Source: JAJFUE01 sp039683515 (GTDB taxonomy: Bacteria > Sumerlaeota > Sumerlaeia > MVZB01). From it: a DNA stretch of 64,000 nt. The notes beneath the pieces were generated by a model. It worked only from the letters and a program-made list of their open reading frames with translations, was not told the origin of the DNA and did no database searches. Positions 19,137-30,283 of the stretch are shown in pieces. The DNA lies in NCBI GenBank assembly GCA_039683515.1, contig JBDKRG010000044.1:3750-67749 (forward strand), given 5' to 3'. Position 1 is the stretch's first letter; every line of letters begins with the position of its first letter. A program made the translations under genes and the position numbers.

Positions 19137-20026
19137 TTATTTCTGCAGCGCCTCGGCGCCGCCGACGATGTCGAGCAGCTCCTTGGTGATCGCCCCCTGG
19201 CGGGCCTTGTTCAGCTTGAGCGTGAGCTGGTCGCCCAGCTCGGTGCAGTTCTTGGACGCGTTGTTCATCGAGATCATGCGCGCGCTGTGCTCGCTGGTGG
19301 CCTGCTCGGCCATCGTGATGTAGACGCGCGAGCTCAGGTAGCGCGGCAGCAGCTGGTCGAACACCGCCTGCGGCGACGGCTCGATGATGTAGTCGATATG
19401 TTTTTTCTCCTCGGGCTCCTTGCGCTTTTTGGCCGGCTGGAGCGCCTCGGGCGTCATCGGCAGGAACTGGACCGTCGACGGCCGGTTGACGACGGTCGAC
19501 ACGAACCGGGCGTAGAGCAGGTCGATCCGGTCGGCCTCGCCGGCCAGGAACATCTGGCGCAGCCGGTCGGCCAGGCGCGTGGCCTCGTCGCTGTTGGCCT
19601 GCCCGCCGAGGCCGATGATCGAGTCGATGATGTCGTGGCCGCGGTGGGCGAAGTGGTCGCGGCCGCGGCGGCCGATGCAGACGAGCCGCCACCGGGCCTC
19701 GGGATCGGAACGCATCAAATCCTCGGCCTCGCGCGCGAGGTTGACGTTGAACGAGCCGGCCAGGCCGCGGTCCGACGTGAAGATCACCAGGACGCGGCGC
19801 TTGCCCGCGCGCTCCTGGAAGAGCGGGTTGGCGCCGGTCGCCGAGCTCGCGGCGACGTGGGCGAGGAGCTCCTGCAGCTTGCGCGCGTAGGGGCGGGCGG
19901 CCAGCAGCGTCGATTGCGCGCGCCGCAGCTTGGCGGCCGAGACCATCTCCATGGCCCGCGTGATCTGCTTGATGTTGCGGACCGTCCGGACGCGCCGGCG
20001 CAGGGTTTTGAGCGATTCAACCGCCA

Positions 20027-20027
<1 letters not shown>
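19137..20027 (-). CDS. atpG: ATP synthase F1 gamma subunit
   Basis: Rotor shaft of F1, 296 residues. The N-terminal helix MAVESLKTLRRRVRTVRNIKQITRAMEMV carries the conserved IKQITRAMEMV stretch. The C-terminal helix SEHSARMISMNNASKN and a final KARQGAITKELLDIVGG complete the coiled coil. The ATG at 20027 overlaps the atpA stop (TGATG), so translation is coupled. A long upstream extension of the frame is a shadow of atpA. A CAGAG repeat abuts the stop codon. Confidence 0.97.
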
Positions 20028-21706
<1,679 letters not shown>

Positions 21707-21718
21707 GTGCGATCCTTT

Positions 21719-21814
21719 CGTGAATCGTGAATCGTGAATCGTGAATTATCCCGTGCTCGTGGTTGCGATCGTAATCGGATGGTTCGATTCACGATCCACG
21801 ATTCACGATTCACG
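21719..21814. repeat. Inverted CGTGAAT heptamer arrays (4+4) with an ACGA array in the loop
   Basis: The left arm is four exact CGTGAAT units (21719-21746). The right arm is four ATTCACG units (21787-21814, one with a mismatch). The loop holds a degenerate ACGA hexamer array. The TGA stop of atpH lies in the last unit. It occupies the whole atpH-atpA spacer. Confidence 0.9.
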
Positions 21815-22376
21815 TCTGCAGTACCGTCGTTTCCAACAAGCGTTCCCGGATTTCTTCAAGGCCGCTCTTGACGCTGCCGTCGACCATGAGGTCGCCGTGG
21901 CGGAAGATCACCCCGCCGATGAGCCGCGGGTCGACGTGCCAGTCGATGCGCAGCTTGTGCTGCGTGTAGCGCTCGAACACCGCGCTCATGCGGCTCTTTT
22001 CGTCGGCGCCGAGCTCGCGGGCGGTCTCGACCGTCGCGTGGCCGATCCCCTTGGCCGCCTCGACCAGATCGCCGAAGTTGTCGAGGATCTCGCCGAGGAA
22101 CCGGACGCGGTCGCGGTGGACCAGCATCCCGAGCATGCGCTCGATGAGCGGCGTGATGCGCCCGCCGAGCGCGCCCGACAGGTAGGCGAGCTTGGTCTCG
22201 GTCGACACCTGCGGGTTGTCGAGGAAGATCATGGCCGCGGGAACCGCCTCGAAGCCGCGCGCGAGGGCGCTGCTTTCGGCGGCGAGCCGGTCGAGCTGCC
22301 CCTCGCGCCGCGCCACGCCGAACAGGGCGCGGGCATAGCTTTGGGCGACGACGCTGTATTGGCGGTGAGCATTCAT
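21810..22376 (-). CDS. atpH: ATP synthase F1 delta subunit
   Basis: Peripheral-stalk subunit linking the b subunits to the top of F1, 188 residues, normal length. The N-terminal helical domain begins VVAQSYARALFGVARREGQ; the C-terminal segment has the family-typical HVDPRLIGGVIFRHGDLMVDGSVKSGLEEI. It lies between atpF and atpA; the spacer to atpF contains a solo CAGAG end. The stop codon is provided by a CGTGAAT heptamer. Confidence 0.93.
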   Translation of the reverse strand: MNAHRQYSVVAQSYARALFGVARREGQLDRLAAESSALARGFEAVPAAMIFLDNPQVSTETKLAYLSGALGGRITPLIERMLGMLVHRDRVRFLGEILDNFGDLVEAAKGIGHATVETARELGADEKSRMSAVFERYTQHKLRIDWHVDPRLIGGVIFRHGDLMVDGSVKSGLEEIRERLLETTVLQT

Positions 22377-22445
22377 GAGTCAAGCAATCCAAATCGGAAA
22401 GAATCGGCCATCAATTCGAAACAATCAGAAGGAATCGTTCATCCT

Positions 22446-22503
22446 TCTCTGCGGGCTCTGCGGGGCTCTGCCTCTCTGCGACAAAATTCCGCAATCGTAA
22501 TCA
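22446..22503. repeat. Solo CAGAG-family end between atpF and atpH
   Basis: Read on the minus strand it begins TTTTGTCGCAGAGAGGCAGA, matching the ends of the GxxExxY unit. It starts about 12 nt after the atpF stop and has no partner within the spacer. A short TTACGA-like remnant adjoins it. Confidence 0.7.
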
Positions 22504-23004
22504 GTTCTTCGAGGACATTTCCTTTTCGAGGTCGACGAGGAAATCCGAGACGAGCTGGCGGTCGGTCTGGGTGTCGACGCGCTGGCGGAGCAGCTTTTCG
22601 CTGGCCGCCATCGTCATGCTGACGATGTCGTCGCGCAGCTCGACCCGGGCTTTGGCGATCTCGATCTCGATGTTGCGCCGCGCCCGCTCGCTCATGCGCT
22701 GGCTTTCCTCGCGGGCGTTCTCGACGATCTCGGCCGCCACGCGCCGGCCCTCGGCCACGGCTTCCTGGATCTTGGCGCGCCCCTCCTGCTCGATGTTGCG
22801 CAGGTGGGCGGCGTAATCCTCGTGAAGCTTGTCGGCCGCGGCCTGGCGGCGGCGGATGTCCTCGAAGCCCTCCTCGACGGAGCGCGCCCTGCTTTCGATC
22901 AGGCTCAGGAGCGGGCCCCACGCGAAGATCTTCAGGATCCAGAAGAATATGATGAACGTGATGGCCTGGGTCACCAGTTCACCGATTTGTGTCCAGAGTT
23001 CCAT
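22501..23004 (-). CDS. atpF: ATP synthase F0 b subunit
   Basis: Peripheral stalk, 167 residues. One N-terminal membrane helix (ITFIIFFWILKIFAWGPLL) is followed by a long, charged, alpha-helical coiled coil, as expected for a homodimeric b subunit. It is 20 nt downstream of atpE. Only one b-type gene is present, so no b' heterodimer. Confidence 0.93.
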   Translation of the reverse strand: MELWTQIGELVTQAITFIIFFWILKIFAWGPLLSLIESRARSVEEGFEDIRRRQAAADKLHEDYAAHLRNIEQEGRAKIQEAVAEGRRVAAEIVENAREESQRMSERARRNIEIEIAKARVELRDDIVSMTMAASEKLLRQRVDTQTDRQLVSDFLVDLEKEMSSKN

Positions 23005-23023
23005 GTCGGACTCGTTTCTCGGC

Positions 23024-23269
23024 TCAGTGGCCGGCGCCGGTTGTCGGAAGCACGATCTTCCAGATGAAGGCGGAGATCAGGGCGTAGATCGAGAGCGCCT
23101 CGATGAACGCGCAGCCGATGATCATGGCCGTCTGGATCTTGGCCGAGGCCTCCGGCTGGCGGCCGATGGCTTCCATCGCCGAACCGACGGCGCGGCCGAG
23201 CCCCAGGCCCGACCCGATGACCGCCAGGCCCAGGCCCAGCGGGTAACCCAATGCAATCAAGTGCTCCAT
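23024..23269 (-). CDS. atpE: ATP synthase F0 c subunit
   Basis: Proteolipid of the rotor ring, 81 residues, two membrane helices with the polar loop GRQPEAS. The first helix has the glycine-rich GSGLGLGRAVG motif. The second helix carries the ion-binding Glu in CAFIEALSIYALI. The residues that mark sodium rings (Gln in helix 1, Ser-Thr after the Glu) are replaced by Leu, Ala and Leu, so proton coupling is likely. Confidence 0.95.
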   Translation of the reverse strand: MEHLIALGYPLGLGLAVIGSGLGLGRAVGSAMEAIGRQPEASAKIQTAMIIGCAFIEALSIYALISAFIWKIVLPTTGAGH

Positions 23270-23319
23270 TTCAATCCTCCTGCTTGGATATGTTTCACAG
23301 CGTCAGCCGTGTTTTTCTC

Positions 23320-23412
23320 AATCGTGCGTCGTGCGTCGTGCGTCGTAATCGTAATCGATCCTTCGGTCCTTCAATCCGCAATCCGCAATCCGAAATCCGA
23401 AATCCGCAATCG
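23320..23412. repeat. ACGA-type array followed by CAATCCG heptamers
   Basis: 23320-23360 is a variant ACGA array (GTGCGTC heptamers then TAATCG). 23372-23406 is five heptamers, CAATCCG three times then AAATCCG twice. The array ends a few bases from the atpB stop and fills the atpB-atpE spacer. Confidence 0.85.
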
Positions 23413-23414
23413 AA

Positions 23415-24332
23415 TCACTGCGCCGCGGGGTGTTCCTCCTCGTGCTTGTGCGGCATCATGAGCATGATGTAGATGCCGGCCAGGAGCGAGAAGACCACTG
23501 CCTGGATGGTCGAGAGCAACAGGATCAGGAAATAAAACGGCAGGTGCAGCGGGATGCCGACGGGCGGCGTCGGCGAGCCCATCGCCACCGCCACGATCAT
23601 CATGCCGAGGCCGAGGAACGTGGCCAGCAGCTTGTCCTCGCCGAAGATGTTGCCGTAGAGGCGCAGCGCCAGCGACAGCGGCTTGATGATCTCGCCCATC
23701 CCCTCCAGGATCAGGAACAGCGGCGACATCGCCCACGTGATCGCGTCGGTCGGCGCGCCGAGCAGGTGATAGATGTAGCCCTTCAGCCCGGCGGCGCGGA
23801 TGTTCTGGTAGCGCGCGTAGATGATCGTGACGATCGCGAGCGCGGCCGTCGTCTTGATCGAGCTGGTCGGGGACTTCATGCCGGGCAGCAGCGAGGCGAC
23901 GTTGTTGATCCAGATGAAAATGAACAGCGAGCCCAGATACGGGATGAAGCGCCTGCCGTCCTCGCCGACCGAGCTGAGGAAGAACCGGTGCAGGCCGCCC
24001 ATCACCATTTCGACGAACATCTGAAGTTTGCCCGGCTGATGGATGCTCGCGTTCCTGAGCGCCTTGCGGACGACCACGATGACCACGAGCGCGAGCGCGA
24101 TCGAAAACAGGGAGTTGATCGGGATGCCGAAGACCTGCTGCGCCGGGTGTGGGCGCTGGCCGTTGTGGGGCTCGTACTTGGGATTGACGACCGCCTCGAT
24201 GATCGTCGCGATGTTGGGCGGCTCCTGCGGCATCAGGTAGGAGGCCGGAGCCTGCACCTGGGACGGGCTGGTCGCGGCTGTTGCCGCGGCGGGCGCCGGG
24301 ACGGCCTGGGCGATTTGGATCGGATTAGTCAT
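23415..24332 (-). CDS. atpB: ATP synthase F0 a subunit
   Basis: Membrane stator that forms the two proton half-channels against the c ring. 305 residues, five to six membrane helices. The essential Arg is in IKPLSLALRLYGNIFGED; a further channel helix LLLSTIQAVVFSLLAGIYIML is near the end. The N-terminus has an Ala/Pro-rich extension of about 70 residues before the first helix. The start ATG at 24332 overlaps the atpI stop by 8 nt, indicating coupled translation. Confidence 0.95.
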   Translation of the reverse strand: MTNPIQIAQAVPAPAAATAATSPSQVQAPASYLMPQEPPNIATIIEAVVNPKYEPHNGQRPHPAQQVFGIPINSLFSIALALVVIVVVRKALRNASIHQPGKLQMFVEMVMGGLHRFFLSSVGEDGRRFIPYLGSLFIFIWINNVASLLPGMKSPTSSIKTTAALAIVTIIYARYQNIRAAGLKGYIYHLLGAPTDAITWAMSPLFLILEGMGEIIKPLSLALRLYGNIFGEDKLLATFLGLGMMIVAVAMGSPTPPVGIPLHLPFYFLILLLSTIQAVVFSLLAGIYIMLMMPHKHEEEHPAAQ

Positions 24333-24771
24333 GTTGTTGCCCCGCCGATTTCGTCTGGGATCCGATGGCGCGCAGGACGATGACGATGAGGGGGGTGCTC
24401 ACGCCGGCGGCCAGCGATGAGCCGAACCCCGCCGGCGTTGCCGCGTCGGGGCGCGTCCAATACAGGCACACGGCGATCATGACTGCGATGAGCGCGAGTT
24501 TGATGCCGACGAGGCCCAACGCGCGCAGCATGCGCTGCGGCGCGAACAGGAGTTCCTTGAGGATCAGGGGGGTGAGGCCGAGAAACATCAGCGTCCAGAC
24601 ACCGGCGAACAAATAACGGCCGGCCCACGCGCGGTCGAAGTAGACCGCCGCGTTGAGCGCGACAAGGGCGATGGCCACGAGCGTTGCGGCGGCCGTGCGC
24701 CGCAGGAACGGGGCGTCCAGCCCTTTGAACACTGGCCCGTCTTGGGCCGGGATGGATTGCAGAGCGGTCAT
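24325..24771 (-). CDS. ATP synthase subunit I-like membrane protein
   Basis: 148 residues with four predicted membrane helices. The start ATG at 24771 gives MTALQSIPAQDGPV; a longer frame upstream is unsupported. The position, directly before atpB and overlapping it, together with the four-helix topology, matches ATP synthase I (AtpI/UncI), which assists c-ring assembly. Sequence conservation in this family is low, so the call rests mainly on context. Confidence 0.75.
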   Translation of the reverse strand: MTALQSIPAQDGPVFKGLDAPFLRRTAAATLVAIALVALNAAVYFDRAWAGRYLFAGVWTLMFLGLTPLILKELLFAPQRMLRALGLVGIKLALIAVMIAVCLYWTRPDAATPAGFGSSLAAGVSTPLIVIVLRAIGSQTKSAGQQHD

Positions 24772-24788
24772 GATCCCCCACGGTCGAA

Positions 24789-25013
24789 TTACGAGATGCG
24801 CTTGATGACCTGGATTGTTTCGCGCGCACCGGCGATCAATCCCAAAATCAGCATGACCCACAGGATCCAGCGGCCCAACCCCAGCCAGCGCTGCAACAAC
24901 CAACCCACGAGAAGCCCGGAAAGGGGCCCCGCCGCCATCAGCATCGGTATCATCATGGCGAGACCGGCCTTGGTGTAGCCCTCGGACTCTTTGGGAGCCT
25001 TGTCAGGTTCCAT
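24789..25013 (-). CDS. AtpZ/AtpI-type small membrane protein
   Basis: 74 residues, two membrane helices (GLAMMIPMLMAAGPLSGLLVGW and WILWVMLILGLIAGARETI) joined by a short basic loop. This topology and the LxxGxxxGAxxxxxxI pattern fit AtpZ, a companion of AtpI implicated in magnesium uptake or ATP synthase assembly. GGAGG lies 6 nt upstream of the ATG at 25013, which decides this start over the longer frame. It is first in the atp operon. Confidence 0.8.
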   Translation of the reverse strand: MEPDKAPKESEGYTKAGLAMMIPMLMAAGPLSGLLVGWLLQRWLGLGRWILWVMLILGLIAGARETIQVIKRIS

Positions 25014-25127
25014 GCGACCCTCCGCTCGGCGGAAACGGCCGGTGGACATGATATGGCAGTCCGATTCACGCACCTCGACCGGCAACAGTTGCTTCATCGA
25101 CCGTGGCAACAGGCCACTTAAACCGCT

Positions 25128-25156
25128 TTCATACCGGTCTGCCGCGCGACCTTCAA
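25128..25156 (-). promoter_or_regulatory. Candidate sigma70-type promoter of the atp operon
   Basis: Minus strand: -35 TTGAAG (25156-25151), 17-nt spacer, -10 TATGAA (25133-25128). It would give a leader of about 107 nt before atpZ. Based on matches to the consensus only. Confidence 0.4.
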
Positions 25157-25280
25157 GCAAAAAGACGTATTTGTGAATCGAATGCCGATAAACATTGTCT
25201 TTACAAACCGGGCGTGATGCACGAAAAAAGTGAATCGCCGGCGGCGGCCGTGCCGGCGCCTATCCACCGAGTGGCCCGCC

Positions 25281-26513
25281 ATGTTCGACCCCACCATCTT
25301 CATGATTTTTCTGCTCGTCTATCTCGGGATGATCCTGGGCGGCCTGCCGTACCTGGCGATGGACCGCACGGGGGTGGCGCTGCTCGGGGCGATCGCGCTG
25401 GTTTCGGCGCGCAAGGTGACCCCCGAGGCCGCCTGGGACGCCGTCGACATCCCGACGGTGGCGCTGCTGTTCGGGCTGATGGTCGTCTCGGCGCAGCTTC
25501 GGCTGGGCGGGTTCTACAGCGCTGTCACGAGGCGGCTTGCGCGATACCGGCTCGGCCCGGCGCTGCTGCTGGCGCTGCTGATCGCGGTGGCCGGGGGGCT
25601 CTCGGCCCTCCTCGTCAACGACATCGTCTGCCTCGCCATGGCGCCGGTGCTGGTCGATATCTGCGGCCGCCGCGGGCTCAATCCCGTCCCGTATCTGCTC
25701 GGCCTCGCCTGCGCGGCCAACGTCGGGTCGGCGGCGACGCTGATCGGCAATCCCCAGAACATGCTCATCGGCCAGAAGCTCGGGCTGTCGTTCGCCGGCT
25801 ACCTGGCCGACGCGGCCGTGCCGACGGCGGCCGGGCTGGCGCTGACGTGGTGCGTGATCGCCCTCATATATAGAAACGCATGGGGGGCGGGGGGAGCGAC
25901 GCCCGAGTCGGTCATGCTCGAGCCCGACCCCACGCCCTTCAACCGCTGGCAGACCGGCAAGGGGCTTCTGGTCCTGGGTTTGCTGGTGATCGGATTCCTG
26001 TGGGGGCGGTGGCCGCGCGAGATCCTGGCGCTTGGCGCCGCCGGCCTCCTCCTGGCGAGCCGCCGGATGGCGACCCGCCGGATCCTCGGCCTCGTCGACT
26101 GGCACCTGCTCGTCCTGTTCATGGGGTTGTTCATCGTCAACCACGCGCTCAAGGCCTCCGGGATGCTCGAGAGCGTCGTCGGCGACCTGCGGGGGGCGGG
26201 GATCGATCCGGCCCACCCGGCGTGGCTTTACGGCGTGACGCCGGTTTTATCAAATTTGGTTTCGAACGTCCCGGCCGTGATGCTGTTGCTTCCGGTGGCG
26301 ACGCACCCGATGGCCGGCCCGATCCTGGCGCTGTCGAGCACGCTGGCCGGCAACCTGTTCATCGTCGGGAGCATCGCCAACATCATTGTCGTGGATCAGG
26401 CCTCGCGCCAGGGGGTCGCGATCGGCTGGCGCGAGCACGCCCGCTGCGGCATCCCGGTCACAATTCTGACCCTGATCGCAGCCGCGTCCTGGCTCGCATT
26501 CATGTCGCGCTAG
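25281..26513 (+). CDS. ArsB/NhaD/DASS-type ion or anion permease
   Basis: 410 residues, about 10-11 membrane helices, a member of the ion transporter superfamily. Two inverted-repeat halves each carry the family's hairpin signature: NVGSAATLIGNPQN in the first half and LVSNVPAVMLLLP in the second. These NxxxxATLIGNPxN and SNVPAV motifs suit arsenite/sodium-proton or dicarboxylate transport; substrate cannot be assigned from sequence. The start ATG at 25281 matches the first helix (MFDPTIFMIFLLV). It is divergent from the atp operon and stands alone. Confidence 0.85.
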   Translation: MFDPTIFMIFLLVYLGMILGGLPYLAMDRTGVALLGAIALVSARKVTPEAAWDAVDIPTVALLFGLMVVSAQLRLGGFYSAVTRRLARYRLGPALLLALLIAVAGGLSALLVNDIVCLAMAPVLVDICGRRGLNPVPYLLGLACAANVGSAATLIGNPQNMLIGQKLGLSFAGYLADAAVPTAAGLALTWCVIALIYRNAWGAGGATPESVMLEPDPTPFNRWQTGKGLLVLGLLVIGFLWGRWPREILALGAAGLLLASRRMATRRILGLVDWHLLVLFMGLFIVNHALKASGMLESVVGDLRGAGIDPAHPAWLYGVTPVLSNLVSNVPAVMLLLPVATHPMAGPILALSSTLAGNLFIVGSIANIIVVDQASRQGVAIGWREHARCGIPVTILTLIAAASWLAFMSR

Positions 26514-26843
26514 AGCGCTTATCCATTCGTGCTCGTGCTCGTAATCGTAATCGTAATCGATCCAGTCACCGGCTCCCCCCGTGATGCCCCATTTGATGCC
26601 CCATGTCACCGACGCCTACTTTTTTGAAAACCCCTCATCCCGCGAGCTTGTGAAGAATCGCACAACCAGCCCCCGATTTTCAGCCATTGGAATTTCGTTT
26701 CCATTTGGTTATCGCCGATTTTGTTGTGAGGTTTCTTGATTTTGCGCGTTCGGGGTGGTTGGATGGTCGCGGGCCGCTGCCGGGTGTTTCTTGTATCGAA
26801 TTTCACAAGACCCAGCCGCTTATTTTCAAATGGGAGAGCAGAG
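26514..26843. other. Gene-poor leader upstream of the first beta-helix gene
   Basis: 26529-26563 is an ACGA hexamer array beginning soon after the permease stop. The remaining 280 bp are T-rich compared with the surroundings and contain no gene I can support. They probably include the promoter and leader of the secreted protein gene. Confidence 0.5.
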
Positions 26844-29546
26844 ATGAGGTTCTATCTGTCGGTCATGCTGCTGGTCTGCGGGCTGGCCCTGCCGGGTTGC
26901 GCCACGCAGAAGCGATTCGAGTTGGCGCCCGTGGATAAACGGCAGTTCATCAATCTCAAGGCTTTCCCGGTCGGCGACAACTGGGCCCAGGTCAGTTGGG
27001 TGACCCCGCGCCCCGCCGACACCGTCGTCGAATACGGCGAGAGCGAAAATTACGGCCTGATTGCCCGCGACGGCCACATCTTCACCGGCCACCGCATCAC
27101 GCTCTTCGACCTCAAGCCCGAGACGGTCTATCACTACCGCGTGCTCAGCACCGACGAGAGAGGCTCGCGGACGGTGACGCGCGACTTGACGTTCACGACC
27201 ACTCCGGCCGCGATCGGGTGCGAGACCAACCCGACCGGCGAGCCGATGGGCGGCGGCCTGGGCTACTCGCGCATCATCAGGCCCGAGCAGGCGACCGTGG
27301 TCGTGAAAACCACCGGCGAGCTGCTCGGCGCGTTCGCGTCGGCCAAGCCCGGCGACATCGTCTACGTCGACGACGAGTCGGTCATCGACATCTCCCAATA
27401 CAAGAACATCGTCATCCCCGGCGGGATCACGCTCGCCAGCGGCCGCGGCCGCAACGGCTCGGTCGGCGGGCTGATCCAGTACACGAAGTTCGACGAGTCG
27501 GACTCGACGCCGATCCTGAGGACCGGCGGCGTCGGCGTGCGCGTCACCGGCCTGCGCTTCGGCGGCCCGAGCAACATCTTCGGCCGCACCATCCCGATGT
27601 ATCACATGCTCTACGCGGCCCATTACTGGACCGAAATCGACAACTGCGAGATCTGGGGATGGAACTACGCCGCGATCGAGACGACGCGCGGCACCGAGGG
27701 GCTTTACGTTCACCACAACTACTTCCACCACAACACGCGCCTGGGGTGCGGCTACGCAATCAACGCGAGCGTCGGCGTGGCGCTCGTCGAGGGCAACCTG
27801 TTCGATTTCCACCGCCACTCGATCGCCAGCAGCGGCTGGGCGCCGAGCAGCTACGAGGCGCGCTGCAACCTCGTGATGGAACACTCGATCAGCCACGTCT
27901 TCGACATGCACGGCGCCGTCGACTCCGAGGTCCGGACCAACGTCGGCATCTGGCGCTTCGACGAGGGCAGGGGCTCGGTGTCGAAGGACACCTCGACGTA
28001 CGGCAACAACCCCCCGACGCTCCACGGCGTCTCGGACGCCGGCTGGGTGGCGGGCCAGACCAACTCGGCGCTTCATTTCAACGGCAAGACCTGGGTCGAC
28101 TGCACGACCGGCTACAAGAACAACCTCGGCCAGAAGGCGTTCGGGATCATGGGCTGGATCAAGCCGGACCGGGTCAAGGGGACCCAGGCGCTCTTCAGCA
28201 AGGCGACGCGGTCGGCCGGCTACAGCCTGCGGCTCGTCGGCCCGGCGCTCGAGGCGACCGTCTTCGACGCCGGCGGCGTCAAGCGGACCCGGACGGCCGG
28301 CGCCGTCGAGCCCGGCCAGTGGAGCCACGTCGCGCTTTCGTTCGACGGCTCGAGGGCGGTCATGTTCGTCAACGGCGAGGAAGTCGGCTCGTTCGCCTGC
28401 GACGGCGTCACGCACTCGGCCAAAAGCAAGCTGACGCTGGGCCGCGACGCGGCCAGGGCGGCCTCGTTCTACAAGGGCGCCATGGACGAGATCCGCGCCT
28501 ACCGGGCGGCGCTCAAGCCGGCCGACGTCAAGCGCAACCACATCGGCCAGGGCGACATCGCCGGCGTCGAGATGCGGATCCACCACAACACCAGCCGCGT
28601 CGCCGGCCAGGGGAGCGTCTGCGTCCGCGGCAAGCCGGCCAAGGGGTGCTGGATCAACGACAACTGGTTCTATCGCGTCAACGACGACTACAACATCCGC
28701 CAGCACAACGCCAAGGGGAACATGTTCATCGGGAACAACCGCTACGGCGCGCCGCGGGAAGTGACCACGGGGACGGCCCCGACGCTCTCCTGGGCGGGCA
28801 AGGCCGGGTTCAAGGCCGCCGGCGTCAGCCCCGAAACCGGCGACGGCAATCAAATCTACCGGTTCCGGGTGAAGTATACCGACCCGAACGACGAGCCGCC
28901 GCTGCCGGGCTATCCGCGGCTCATCCTCAAGCGCGGCGGCGAGACGCTCCTCTGCCTCACCCCGCTGTCGATGATGCCGCTCGACCAGAAGGCGTTCTCG
29001 AAGGGGCGCACCTACATGTGCGAGCTCAGGCTGCCGCGCGGCGCCGATTACACCTACGCGTTCGAGGCGCTCGACATGGCCGGCCGCCGGGCCGTCGGCG
29101 AGGCGACGCAGGACGTCGCCGGGCCGGTCGTGACCTCGGGCAACGCGGCCCCGGTCCTCTACCCGGTCATGGGCGAGGAGAATTACGTCGAAAACTGCGT
29201 CTACCCGAGCAACGGGACGGTCGACACCGAGTTCGATTTCCGGATCACGTTCCTGGACGCCGACAACGACGCCCCGCAGGGTGGCGCGCCCAGGGTGCGG
29301 ATCACCGGCGCCGGCGGCGCCGACGTCAGCGGGAGCCCGTTTGCGATGAAGCCGATCACGCAAGAGCGGTACATCAATGGCCGCCAGTTCCAGCTCCTCA
29401 CCAGGCTGCCGATCGGGGAATACAAATGCGAGTTCGTGGCGAGCGACACGCAGGGGGGGGCGGCCGTCAACGTGCGGCCGATGAAGGTCAGCGTGCTGCG
29501 GCCGGGCTCGAAGACGACGCGGACGGCGCTGACGCCGTTCGATTGA
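26844..29546 (+). CDS. FN3/beta-helix lipoprotein with LamG insertion (paralogue 1 of 3)
   Basis: 900 residues. The start ATG at 26844 follows GGGAGAG. The signal peptide ends in a lipobox, LALPGC, with Cys19, so the protein is a lipoprotein. In order: an FN3-like domain as in purple acid phosphatases (about 30-115, VVEYGESENYG and TVYHYRV); a pectate-lyase-like right-handed beta-helix (ASGRGRNGSVGGL, VHHNYFHHNTR); a LamG/concanavalin-like domain (about 27940-28548) inserted inside the helix after FDMHGAVD; the rest of the helix (MRIHHNTSRV, INDNWFYR); and two C-terminal Ig-like modules. It probably binds or cleaves polysaccharide; no catalytic site was identified. A terminator follows. Confidence 0.8.
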   Translation: MRFYLSVMLLVCGLALPGCATQKRFELAPVDKRQFINLKAFPVGDNWAQVSWVTPRPADTVVEYGESENYGLIARDGHIFTGHRITLFDLKPETVYHYRVLSTDERGSRTVTRDLTFTTTPAAIGCETNPTGEPMGGGLGYSRIIRPEQATVVVKTTGELLGAFASAKPGDIVYVDDESVIDISQYKNIVIPGGITLASGRGRNGSVGGLIQYTKFDESDSTPILRTGGVGVRVTGLRFGGPSNIFGRTIPMYHMLYAAHYWTEIDNCEIWGWNYAAIETTRGTEGLYVHHNYFHHNTRLGCGYAINASVGVALVEGNLFDFHRHSIASSGWAPSSYEARCNLVMEHSISHVFDMHGAVDSEVRTNVGIWRFDEGRGSVSKDTSTYGNNPPTLHGVSDAGWVAGQTNSALHFNGKTWVDCTTGYKNNLGQKAFGIMGWIKPDRVKGTQALFSKATRSAGYSLRLVGPALEATVFDAGGVKRTRTAGAVEPGQWSHVALSFDGSRAVMFVNGEEVGSFACDGVTHSAKSKLTLGRDAARAASFYKGAMDEIRAYRAALKPADVKRNHIGQGDIAGVEMRIHHNTSRVAGQGSVCVRGKPAKGCWINDNWFYRVNDDYNIRQHNAKGNMFIGNNRYGAPREVTTGTAPTLSWAGKAGFKAAGVSPETGDGNQIYRFRVKYTDPNDEPPLPGYPRLILKRGGETLLCLTPLSMMPLDQKAFSKGRTYMCELRLPRGADYTYAFEALDMAGRRAVGEATQDVAGPVVTSGNAAPVLYPVMGEENYVENCVYPSNGTVDTEFDFRITFLDADNDAPQGGAPRVRITGAGGADVSGSPFAMKPITQERYINGRQFQLLTRLPIGEYKCEFVASDTQGGAAVNVRPMKVSVLRPGSKTTRTALTPFD

Positions 29547-29563
29547 GTGAATGGATGACCATG

Positions 29564-29592
29564 AGGCCGGCGAGCGATCGCCGGCCTTTTTT
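29564..29592 (+). terminator. Rho-independent terminator of the first beta-helix gene
   Basis: AGGCCGGCGA stem, GCGA loop, TCGCCGGCCT, then a T-run. Confidence 0.9.
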
Positions 29593-29661
29593 GTTGGTAT
29601 CGGGTCCGGCCGTTGATGATAATGCGGCAAACCGATCCATAAAACACGACGGGGGCGCCCC

Positions 29662-30138
29662 ATGACCGACCAGGATCCTTCGAATGAACTCACGAAATTC
29701 GTTCTCGCCACCATTGACCGGGCACACAGTCACGTCAAGGACACCAGCGGGCCGGTGATCCCGTTCGCGCTCATTGTCGACCAATCGGGCGATGAGAAAA
29801 CGTTGCTGTTCGCGGTCGACACCCTGCAACAAGCCGTCAAGGAAGCTCAAACGACCATCGATCGGATCTCGAGAGTCCAGGCGGGCATGAACTCCAGCAA
29901 ATCGATCGTGATGTACGCAATCGCTTTTGATGGCGGGATCGCGATGGAAGGGAAGAACTGGAACGCGATCCTGATCGAGGCCGGCGAGGCGGGTCTCCCT
30001 CAGGGTTTTCTGTTCTGCCAGTGCTATCAGCCGTTCAAGAAGAAGTTTTTTGGGGGGAAAGCACATTGCGAACTCGTTGGAAAGCCGATGATTGTCGATC
30101 GGCCGCCATCGCGTCTGTGGGTCGAGTCCGCGGTCTGA
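29662..30138 (+). CDS. Conserved-looking hypothetical soluble protein
   Basis: 158 residues, no signal peptide or membrane helix, so probably cytoplasmic. I do not recognise the family with certainty. The pattern (VIPFALIVDQSGDEKTLLF, a helical stretch, VMYAIAFDGGIAMEG, ILIEAGEAGLPQGFLFCQCYQPF) alternates strands and helices and suggests a single alpha/beta domain. It lies between two beta-helix paralogues but has no signal sequence and is not obviously related to them. The start ATG at 29662 follows a GC-rich stretch without a good Shine-Dalgarno. Real coding sequence is likely from the amino-acid pattern and codon bias. Confidence 0.65.
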   Translation: MTDQDPSNELTKFVLATIDRAHSHVKDTSGPVIPFALIVDQSGDEKTLLFAVDTLQQAVKEAQTTIDRISRVQAGMNSSKSIVMYAIAFDGGIAMEGKNWNAILIEAGEAGLPQGFLFCQCYQPFKKKFFGGKAHCELVGKPMIVDRPPSRLWVESAV

Positions 30139-30283
30139 TCGGGCCGAGGCCGTGACGAGTGTTATCTTTTTGTGCTCATGTATGGCTCGCTCCCGATTTT
30201 TTTGCCTCCCGCTCTTTTACGCATATGAAAGTTATTTTCTTTTTTTTTAAACCATCCAATCCGGTGTGCGCTCTTGCATGTTC

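Noticed and set aside
23024..23269. A sodium-driven ATP synthase
   Set aside because: The c subunit lacks the Gln and Ser-Thr ligands of sodium rings; proton coupling fits better.
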